From Diphasiastrum complanatum (lineage: Eukaryota; Streptophyta; Lycopodiopsida; Lycopodiales; Lycopodiaceae): a stretch of 64,000 bases of DNA. The stretch is taken from assembly GCA_029204225.1 (NCBI GenBank), contig MU832263.1, positions 16,394 through 80,393 on the forward strand, written 5' to 3'. The notes under the pieces are model-generated. The model searched no databases and was not told the origin of the DNA. It worked only from the letters and a program-made list of their open reading frames with translations. A program made the translations under genes and the position numbers. Shown piece by piece: positions 36,101 through 47,500 of the stretch; position 1 is the stretch's first letter, and every line of letters starts with the position of its first letter.

Positions 36101-39100
36101 GAGTGTGGAATTGTACTAGGATTCATTCATCTTCCACAGCTGGAGACCTAGTTGATTTTATTGCACGGGGGAATATATTGCTATTTATTGAGAAACATGA
36201 GAGAAGTGAGAGAGGTTTACCTGATTTCCCAGGTTTTTGGTGGTACCCTAAATAATTATGGACTCGGCTCATTACATTCGCCGCATCCTTCTTTAATACT
36301 TTACTGCTATGCATAATAGGCCCACAGGCCCTATTCATGTACTGGCCTTTGGCCCCAATTATTCATTTATTAGGTACTTGGCCATATGATATTGGAGTGG
36401 GGGGCGTCTTGTAGGAGGGCGCACTATTGTCCCTCCTCATCCGTTTTGCTTAGGTTCATTATCTTATCCTTGACATCTTCTTTTGCAATACCAATTCCCC
36501 ATATGTTGATTTATCACCATATATTATTAGATATTCAGAGCGAGGTCATATACTTTTGACTGGTGATTTTAATGCCAGACAGAGTTTCATGATGTTTATG
36601 ATTAGCTTCGTATACAGTCTGTTGATGCAGTCGATATGGGTATTACCAAGACTTCCCATGATGATCTTGGACCGATCACTATCTACGATGAGTATTTGCT
36701 TTTCATTTTGGAGGTGCCCATGGGTTAGCCATTTTTAACAGCTTATCTGGTTGGCCTGATCTGGGGGATTCACCAGCCATCCTCACCATAGTGTTGTGGA
36801 TCATCTAATGGGATCAACCTCTTTCATTCCATTCATCTCAGATTTCTATTTTTCCACCACCACTCTTTCTAATCACTCACGCCTCTCCTTTCATCTTAAC
36901 CACATCACATCAACTACTTCCTACCCTCCTCTTATGATTTTCCCAATAATATACCTCTTGAATCTCAAGCTGCTTTCCTCACAACTGCTTTACAAATGGC
37001 TGCCTCCATAGCTTCTCCATCCCATCGATCTCATCCCAAGCCCTCATCTGTTTCAGCTTAACAACCCTGGTATGATGCTGGGTGAACATATCTCAATTGC
37101 AACCTACAATTTATCATGCGCTCACGGATCATACAGGCTAAGCCATCAGTACCATATCAAATTATCCTAGCTTAGTTTGCAATTATTCCACTTTAGGTGG
37201 AAGCCTCCAATGGCTCACAGACATTGACGAGACTGGGAGATACTCGCAAGCAACGCTTTTATCATCTAGGCCCGAGGGTACTATATAGTTAAGGGCACCA
37301 CTTTTCTTGGTCTTCTAAAGCAGCATGGCTATTAAAACCTCTTGGTATATCTATATTCATCACTTCTTATATCGTCTATATCGTCAAAGGACAGGTATGG
37401 TCTATTAGGGGTGAAGCCAGATTTCTACATGTCTCCGTTCTTGGAGATGGAGACAACAGGATACCCAATCTTACCTCAATATCTAGACTCGAGACTTTCA
37501 CATGGGCTCAAGCTTACATTGAGGCAATTTTGTGTTCTTCTCACCAATTGTAGATTGAAACTAGTCGATTCCAGGATTTGCCAATTGTGTACACTTGGGG
37601 AAGATTGATAATGAGGAACATTTTATTTTCAAAGGACTGTTATATAATGAGATCAAAGGGATGTATCACTACTTATATCGAGATCCACCTATGATGCTTC
37701 GTTCTTTCACAACATATGAGGATCCGCCATGTGCTGCATTGATGATATGAGAGATGACCACAAGTAAGAGAGAGATATGCAAGTCTCACTTGCATACACA
37801 AGATCTTCAAGAGCCTACCATCATAGAGTTCTCCTTTAGGAGGAGACAGCAAGATCAGATATCAGACTCAGAGGAGGATTCAGATATTCTAATTGCATCC
37901 AGACATAGGGACCAACAACATTATACCAGACAATACCAACGGCAGCAGCTAAGACAGCACAGACCTCATTCCAGACAGAGCTCAGCAGCAGAGAGCCAGA
38001 GATCAGGAGGACACCACCACATCTATCACATCCTTTTTTAGAAGGATTGATAGATAAAGACATGAGAAACCATCCTTAGTATTATTGTACTTCAGCAGTG
38101 TTATACTTGAGAAAACCTTGTAATGATTTACTTCAGTTTACCTTAGTTTCCTTTTCTTTATTGTTGCATGGAGACATTTATTACACTCCTATTGCTATGG
38201 CACGCTTGAGATGTACTTATTCTATCTTTTGTACCTACGGGTAATCACAAGACATTGATAAAGCTTTCTCTCTCTCGCATGTTTTCTTTGCATATTACCG
38301 TGATTTCGCCCCTGTCAGCTCCGTTGCAAACAGCAGGTAGGTCTCCTATGGTGTCGCGGACAGTCATTGATCTAAATGGAGCACCCTGAGCAGCATCTTT
38401 TGCTGTGGGATAGTTCTGACCTCCAGGCAGAGCTATTTTTAGAGATGAGCCAGCAAAAACATGCGTCGGCTCTGGCCAATCAGGCAGTTTTTCTGTAGGA
38501 GCAGCAGCCCAAATGAATGCCCGAATGCGAGACTGTGAGACTCCATAGTTACCTGCTTGAAGTATACCAAAACGTACCTGGAATCAAGGGACCAAAAACA
38601 TATAAGCAAACAAATTGAATGTGACATGCATCCAAACTTTCAGAGTAAATACTGCAAAAAGTGGTGACTATTATTTAACTTCCAAATTTGCTAGCAAACA
38701 AATCAGCGTCTAATAATTCATTTCATACAAGTTTTTTGACTGAGTAGAATGTCTGATTACACTTGAAACTTCTGACAAGAGCCATTGATTGTGGGCAGAT
38801 CGAAGAACAGCCTGAAGCTTTTAGCATCAAGTTGATGTTTAATGGTAGTTTTTTAAGACAATGCACTGGGAATTACCAACTTGGCGTGGCACTCTAGAGA
38901 ACAAATTAATGAACAGTACAAAACCCCATAACTTATACAGATTAGAGACAGAAAGTACAAAACAAAGACACTACCTGATAACCCATTTCTAACAACGATC
39001 TCAAGGTGAGTCGAAATGTCTGGCCCTTGTTAAAAGAGACAAAGTTCCTCACGTTCTCAAGGAGGAAAAATCGAGGCCGAAAATAATCAGCATACGATAG

Positions 39101-41206
39101 AAATGCGAGGATCATTTCACACTGCACCTTGCTCCATGTTCTCTGATTGAACCTATTCATTCCTGAGAAGCCCTGCAAAAGTAGGCAGCGATATTAGGCT
39201 GCCAATATACTAGATAGCATTCAGCACAAGAGATCTTAGATTTATACAAGATAACTTATTTTGACTTTTGAAACTCTTGAGGAAGGACGATTGACACATT
39301 GGCAAGAGGCAGGAAGTTTTTTATGAAACAAGTCGAATAGCACGGGGGAAAACCTCAATAAAAAGGTACACGCAGTGTCACTTTCAAAATCAAAGCCTGA
39401 AGCACACAGCCTAAAAGTCTCAAATTCGAATCGTTTTGTAAGCATGTAGAGTTGGCCCCACCATAATCAATGGAAGACAAGCACGCTAATAGATCTCAAA
39501 AGATTCATTATACAACAATAGTTCGGCAATAAGTAAACTCTCGCTTTTGTCTCTAAGAAATTCTCTTATGCTATCAACTCTGCAAACTGGTAGTGACGAT
39601 CTGTACTTTTGCCAAAAATAGGAACCTTTCCGGTATAGAATGAAACTCAAAACCAATTAAACCAGTATTAACATACCTTGGAGCATGACTGACGATAATA
39701 TTACCTCAAAAAGATCTAGTACAAGCAAATGAAAAACTCAATCAGGAGGCACAAAACAGCAGACACTGACCTGGCAGGGTGGCCCACCATTAATAAAGTC
39801 CACATTTCCTGGTATGGGAAGCCTGCTCTTTTGTTCTTCTGTGAGCTTTAAGGACAGCTCTGCTGCCTCTGGTGTTGATAGACAATCATCCAAGTCTCCT
39901 CCCTTCTCCATTATAGATCTGTGGATAAAAAAAGATGCCAATGTTTTGTGCATGTTCCAACCTCATTTAACTCTTGTTTCAGAAAAATATTGTCTATAGG
40001 ATATATTTCATTGCTGAAATGTACAACATGTCTACAAAATGTAAGGCAAGCAGGGATACCTTAGTATTACATTGCAGTTTTCGCAAAAAACTTCTGCTTG
40101 AGGGTGGTTTACTTTGAAGGCTTCCGCAGCAGGATGTTCATATTCAATAGCCCACTTTGTGAAGCTAGCTCCTGCACTCTCATCTTAATCCATTAGATAG
40201 TCTTCCTGCAAAGTGACATCAATATCATTTACTTTGCATCAACTACTTTTACGATGAACCTGCTGTTTTGCAGGACTTCTAGTTTATCTACCCCATTACC
40301 CACCATGAACTACAAACATCATCATTAAATCTGTTGATGAACCACTTTTGCCAGAAAGTCTGAAAACAAAAACAATGTGTTGACTATGGTAGAGGACAAA
40401 AACAGTAAGCTCAGAAACTTAATTTGAGAAATCGGTAATGTCAATAGGCAAAGCTTAGAAAAAGCATACATGCAACGAAAAAGGTTTAGAGGATCCATAT
40501 TAAAACAATGATACAAAATTCAAAAATCTGCGCTTGAAAAGTATCCGGATTTTCTTGATTAGATAGACCCAGTGTTGGCCGGAAAAGAAAAGGAAAAAAA
40601 CCGAAGGATCAGAATATGTGAACAAGATTACCAAGACACAAACAAAATACAAACTAGTAGAAACACAGCGGACTCCTTAGCTCCCCACTGTTCTGGATTC
40701 TATAATTACTGATCTTGAACTTACCAAAAGCTGAACTACCAAAATTCTAAATCATTAAAGCCTAAAAAAGTTCGAACATTTTTCATAATTTTCTTCAAGC
40801 AGCAACCTCTATAAAGTAAGTTACTGATCAGATTGCTTGATTAATTTACAGACACACTCTATTGGTATAAAGACAAAAAAATCTAAAGAATTGAGAACAC
40901 TCCATATTTAACAGAATTGGAAATGTTCAGATCATAGTTTACTGCGTTTCTGAAACGCGTTCAGAAACGCGTTTCGGAAATATGGAATTTTTTTCCAAAG
41001 ACGTTTTTTTTAATTTTTGTTTTTTTGGTTTTTTTTTGTACAATATGGGTATCAGGTGAAAGCTCTAATTAAGAGCATAATTACTGTGTATTTTGCCGAA
41101 CGTTTCGGGTGCAGGATGGTCTACTTTAGGTGCAGTAACTCCTAGGTTTACGCTTTAACTCCCAGGTGCATTAATAAAAAAACCTAATGCCCCAAAATTT
41201 AACTCC

Positions 41207-41288
<82 letters not shown>

Positions 41289-41433
41289 CTCTCTCAGATC
41301 CAACAAACTAAACAAAAATGCTGAATCATGCTAAACAAAAACCATGCTAAGTGTTCTGAACCAATCACCATACTGCATCATCTTGAACCGTACTGAAGCA
41401 TTTTTCAACCATATGGAATCATTTTTCAACCAT

Positions 41434-41514
<81 letters not shown>

Positions 41515-44500
41515 GAACAGTACTGAAGCGTTACACTGCTGTGAATAGGATCATCGTAATATATAATATCGGGCCACATGGCACCAAAATGGAGTACAAT
41601 GATGTTCCATGAACATAATGAAAACTACACAACTAAGGCTCGTCAGAGTCATGGTAGGAACCATCATCTGAATCTGTGCCTGATTGCAAATCCCAAGGGT
41701 CTGTAGATGAATCAGAACTGGAGGGAGCCGCCATATGCCGTGGTGTGGCCCTGGCTCTGCCATGTGCTCTGGCTCTCTGCTGCGTGCTCTGGCTCTGGAT
41801 CCGAGGAGCAGCAGCTGCCGAATCCACCAAGCAAGTGTCAGGGTTCACCTGCAACCAAAAACAATACATTGTTGTCAGCAATTCATTGCATAATTCAAAA
41901 GCAATTCAGTTCGTCAAAGCACAACAAGAAACAGGGGGTGATGATGTGACTCACCTCAAGCATCTGTCCCCCTCCTCGTGTGCGCCTCAGCATACGGCCG
42001 TTGGTGTTCACAAACACCAACCGCCTACACTGCTCGATGGACAACCTGTTCCTCTTCTGCGTGTGATACAAGGACTAGGTTCTCCAATTTCGCTCGCAAG
42101 CTCCTGCTGAACAGTCCTGTGCAAGGACTCTCTCGGCCAGTCGTCGCAGGTCACCTGTGCCGCGCCCATGGTAGCCCCACCATGAAACAGGCCTCAACAT
42201 ATCCTCCCTCCGCCGACTCCGCTCTCCATCGAAAGGAAACTGGTAGCGCTCAAAGATCAGTAGCTGGTATGCAATGTTAGTGAGCATCGGACCTGTTGGC
42301 AGAAGAAAAAACATGGCTCGTGTAAGTCCTCTTGAATTCACACACTAGCAATGAGCACACTACAGTCACTACTGCAGTACTTAGCCTACCAAGCAATTTA
42401 TCACACGTACCTGGTCCAGGCCATACGCGCTCCATGTACTCCACCCATCCGGTGCAGCTCCCGATCGTCCCGATCCCGAGTCTCGTGCCACAAGGGGTGC
42501 AATATGTGGGCTACGGCGTGGATGGGTCGGTGGAAGTAGTCCCATCTGGCCTCCAAGAAACGTGAGATCTCGCGCCTCCTGCAATAGGCAAATCACAACA
42601 ATCATGTAACCATAGCTGCCATAGCATAAAAGAATCGAATCAGACTTGAGTGAGAAACAACAAACTAGACACTGAAGAGTCATACCTGTGCTCGACCAAG
42701 GCTGACGTCTGAATCCCCTCGCCGATGCGGTCCATGAACTCGTAAATGAGGCCGAGAGTGCACCCCTCATGGTCTACCAGGCGCAACACTCTGAAAATGG
42801 GTAGAAGGACCCCAGTAATCTCCTCAGCATCTCTCCAGAACGGCTCACCGAACACAGTGGACCGGAAAAACACCGCATGTGGGACGTCCATGAACTCTCG
42901 GAAGGACTCGCTGGAAACCATCCGCCGCAATGCGTCCTTCACTAATACTAATTGCTCTAGCACCAAAAAGTAAAAGGCAAAGCGTGTGGGTGCTGGATTC
43001 TTCAGGTTCAGGTGCGAGAAGGTGCGGAATAGGGCCAGCACACGCCTCTTCCTCGTAACAGAAGTGACCAGGCGCATGGCCGTAGAAGTGACCTGCAACA
43101 CAGACATCCAGTGAAAAATTTAGACAGTAGTTGAGATGTGTTTAGCAGCATGGAGCAGGCGTCAATCAAGATAGCATAGCAAATGGAGAAACCAATACCT
43201 CTCTGATCCATGGAAGTGCACACAGGTCATGAATGAGCAAGTCTATACAATGCGCAGCACAAGGTGTCCACACAATGCTGGGGTGCTCCCTCGTCATAAT
43301 CTCTCCCATCTGCTTGCAGTTCGAAGTGTTGTCCGTGACAACCTGAACCACATGCTCTACTCCAATGTCAACAATAACATCTCTGATAACCTCCCATATA
43401 AAATCGGCTGTGATGGCGTCACCACCTCAAGTGGCATCCACGCCACGTAGGAATATTGTGCCAAGCGGGCAAGAAACCAAGACATTGATGACGGATCGCC
43501 GACGAATGTCGGTCCATCCATCACTCAATATCGTGCATCCATACCTGCCACAAAACACCCATTAGCCGAATGCAAAAATTGCGCCACGAGTCAATCCTAA
43601 ACGCATGCAATGGGTTTATGAAAACAAAGTACTTACATCTGCCAAGCTGAGCGAATGGAACTCAGCTCCCGCGTAATGGTCTCCTCGTCCTGACGAAGCA
43701 TCCTGCCTCGCAATGCCTCTCGTCTGGGAGGCGTCCATGTAGCATCCACGGCTGCCATCTGTGCGCAAAACTCTCTGAACACCCAAGTGTCAACAACAGC
43801 AAAGGAAATGCCGCACTCGTAAAAGAACTGGCCAGCAAGTCGAGTGCACCGAGCATGCTGCTCTCTCTGCCACCCGCATCGATCAAGGGTCTGGGCCTAA
43901 CCTCTCTGTGCTGTGCACATGGCACTCGTGGTCTAACAAGCGAACCGGATGGCTGATCTGTGGGTGTATCACTCTCTCTGGGAGGACCTGTTGAACCATG
44001 TGCTGCATCTGCCGCCGAAGAAGAGGAGGGACAAGGACCCGCTGCTGCTGATCCAACCTGCTCATGTGACGCTCTCCCCTCTGAAGTAAGCCATGCTGCT
44101 GCGAGTGGAACTGGAGTGGCACCGCATGGACCATGCACTGCACCTAAACCCTGCCAAGAACGTGTTGTACTAGGCTCTGCACCCGTAGTAGGCCGTGCCT
44201 GCATTACCTGTGACCACTGCCTGTGAACCTGCAATTGCTCCTGCCCCCTGTCCCTGTCTCTGTCCCTGTCCAAAAACCTGTGATGCAGCACCCTGTCTCT
44301 GTCCCTGTCCCTGTCCCTGTCCAGAAACCCGTGATGCAGCACCGTGCCCATACGTAATAGACAACCTCTGTCTCTCCTCATCGGAAGTCTTGGGGCAATC
44401 AGATATGCCCAATGCCCGCCCACCCGGCCCTCTGACCCTCAGTAAGTGAGCCCTAACCCTGGTAAGTGATCCTGTGAAGAGACCACCACAATGCAAGCAT

Positions 44501-47500
44501 CTCCATCTACGGACTCCCGAGCCATGGTGTGTAGCCACATCCCCCTCAGTAAGCTCAACCTCGCCCCAAAGGCCTCGGCCCTGCACCGACATCGTGTCCA
44601 CACGAGATCAAACCTGCGAACAAAAACAAGCAAAGAACCATTCAGTAAAAGAAAACACATTGCATTGAAAAACATTACCAGCCTAAAACAGAGCTGAACA
44701 CATCCGAGCACGCGTCACATTGATTCTAGCAAGATCATAGCAACTGCCAAAAAACACACGAGACAGGGTGAGGGATAGAATAATTCCAGTGCGAGCAAAA
44801 ACGGGCGACTGACGCTAGCATGGGAGTCCTTGCAAGCGTCTATGAGTCCAGTGCAGGCCTAAACCACGCTACTGGCGGATGCTTGCACGATGCTCTAACC
44901 CTAAACCCTAAAAAACATGGAATTAGGGCAAGAAAATTGAAATTTGTGCTACGGACATAGACGGGCAGAACGGAGGTCACAAGAGTCTGTGCGGGCATGT
45001 GGAAATGCATTCTAGGCTCAGACACCACCTGAATCGGTTGCCCAGAAGCCATTTTCTGAAAATGGCAAAAAAAAACAAAGCATTTGGATTGTGGTGTTCA
45101 AATCTCGCAAGGTGTGCCGTGATGGTTGAAACTGACCCCGTAGGAATCACCGTGGGCATGAAGAAAGGTGGTCTAGAGCCAAACTGGGCTTGATTTGGTT
45201 GCCTTCAGTTCAATGTCAACACTTGCAAAATAAACAAATGTATTTATATAGTAGAACATACGTATACATTACGTACTTTTATGTATATTCTATTTGATTA
45301 TGGAACACATCATAGAATATCCAAAATATGGTCATCCATATCTAAGGAAGCGGATGGCGGACGTGCGTTCGCGTCCGCATCCCCGAACGCGTCCGGTTTT
45401 CTTTTTTTTAATTTTATTTAAAAAAAAATTTAAAATATATGGACCAGCGGTGCGTTCGGGGCTCTGGACACGTCCGTTTTTTTTTTTTTTTAATTTTTTT
45501 TAGAGTTATTTAGTTAAAAAAAAAAAATTGGACGTGTCCGACCCCCCGGGTCCGGACGCCGGACGCAGACGCGGACTGTCCGGCCCGGACCCTCATGTCT
45601 GATCCATATGCATAGAATTAATGAACCGTTATCGGTTCACCACGATTCTGGAACCGTACGGTTCTTAAAAAAATTTGCCCACAACCGTGGTGAACCGTAC
45701 TGATTAATCAATTAACTAATTTATTTATTTTTTTTTTAGTTTCCCCAAAAAAAGGGCCAAAAAAATCTGTGAATTCTATGAAATCATCTGTGAAATCTAT
45801 CAATCCTCTGTGAAATCATGTGTATTCATCTGTCAAATGACTCAAATCATCTGTATCATCTGTCAAATCATCTGTACATCATGTGAAATCTGTCAAATCA
45901 GTGATGATTTCAGATGATTTCACATCTGTCGAATCATCTGTATCATCTGTCAAATCTTTTGTACATCATGTGAAATCTGTCAAATCTGTATCATCTGTGA
46001 AATCTGTGAATTTGGTAATTAATTAATCAATTAATTATTTAATTAAATAGAGGAACTGTACCACGGTTCAAGGAACCGTGGTACGGTTCCCAGGACCCAC
46101 GGTTCTGGGAACCGTGTGTTCTATGTCCATATGGAATCCATACATATAAATTTAGAATAAACTCTAAATCGTAAACTAAAAAATGTATCTTGTAAAGTGA
46201 AGTCTGATAGATTATAGAAATAACCCTAATAGAGGTAAACCACAAACAAGCTTACCATAGGTGACGAAAAGATTCTGTAGAGCAGTCAGATTCCATAGTT
46301 TTGCTATTCTTTGATACTCAATAAGATGGAACAAGTACCAAAACAGATTAATCTCATTTTGTAAATTTGAAACAATTTATTTCCAATTAATTCAAAATTG
46401 GAAAACTAGATTAGCTCAATCAAATATTTGGAGAGATTCAATTGATTATTTTGTGTCAAAATAATATAAAGAACTTATGCACAAGGTGTTCTTTGATTTT
46501 TTAGCTATTATTTGGAAATCTCCGAAAAAATCAAAAAAATACATTTCAAAAAAAAGTTGGCCTCGTTTCGCTCCAGACATCGTCTTGAAATGCATTTGGT
46601 ACAAAACGAGGCAACTTAGTACACATTACATAGCTAAAACAGTGCAAATTAAAACACCTATAAAATCTTGCTTTATTGAGCAGAACATTGATCTCAACAA
46701 AGTTACAAAATGTGAATGAAATGCTCGTTCCAAAATTTTGGAGAGTTTCAAATTATAACTTTTTGTTTAATCAGAGTTTGATATGGGGGGCTGGAAAACA
46801 GTTGTTTAGGAGAAAATAAACCATTAAAAAAATTCCGGGAGTGCACAGTGAGAATGGGGACAATTCTAAGCCCATATTCCTTTGCAAGCACTAGTATCTA
46901 TGTAGCCCTACCTAATGTATATTGTTCATGATTTTAACATTGTTGATTTGTAAATATATAACTTGCGCTCATACTATTTATATGGTCCAGACTATATTAC
47001 CACATGGTATTCGAGGAATACATCTGCTTTGTGGCATATATCAATAAAATGAGCCACCTTTGTGAGTTTGTCAACCACAACCAAGATAAAATCATGTTGT
47101 AATGAGTTGTTGATAAAGTCCATGGAAAAACCTTCTCATCTTCCTTTTGGAACAGGTAGTGGGTGTAAAGAACCAGGAACCATAATCCTTTCAACTTTGA
47201 TAACCTGACACTTCAAACAATGTCTCAGATAATGGTGTACATCCTTTTTTAACCCCTTATCCCTAATAATACTTGGGTATCGCTGATTCACTGATTCATG
47301 ATGCATTTCCCATTGATTCACTGACTCACTGATTAGTGCATCTAAAATGTGGTCTTAGCTGCTAATCGAACCGGCACCCTAGACCCTAAACCAGGCACCC
47401 TAAGCCGGCAAAGTATTGGAATGGCACGGCATGACTTTTGCTTTTCTACTTTTTAGATTGGTTTTTAAATGTGTTCGCATAAAAAATTTTAAACCTAAAA

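Noticed and set aside
41331-41579. Frames across the two TC arrays
   Set aside because: They encode only Glu-Arg or Ser-Leu repeats.
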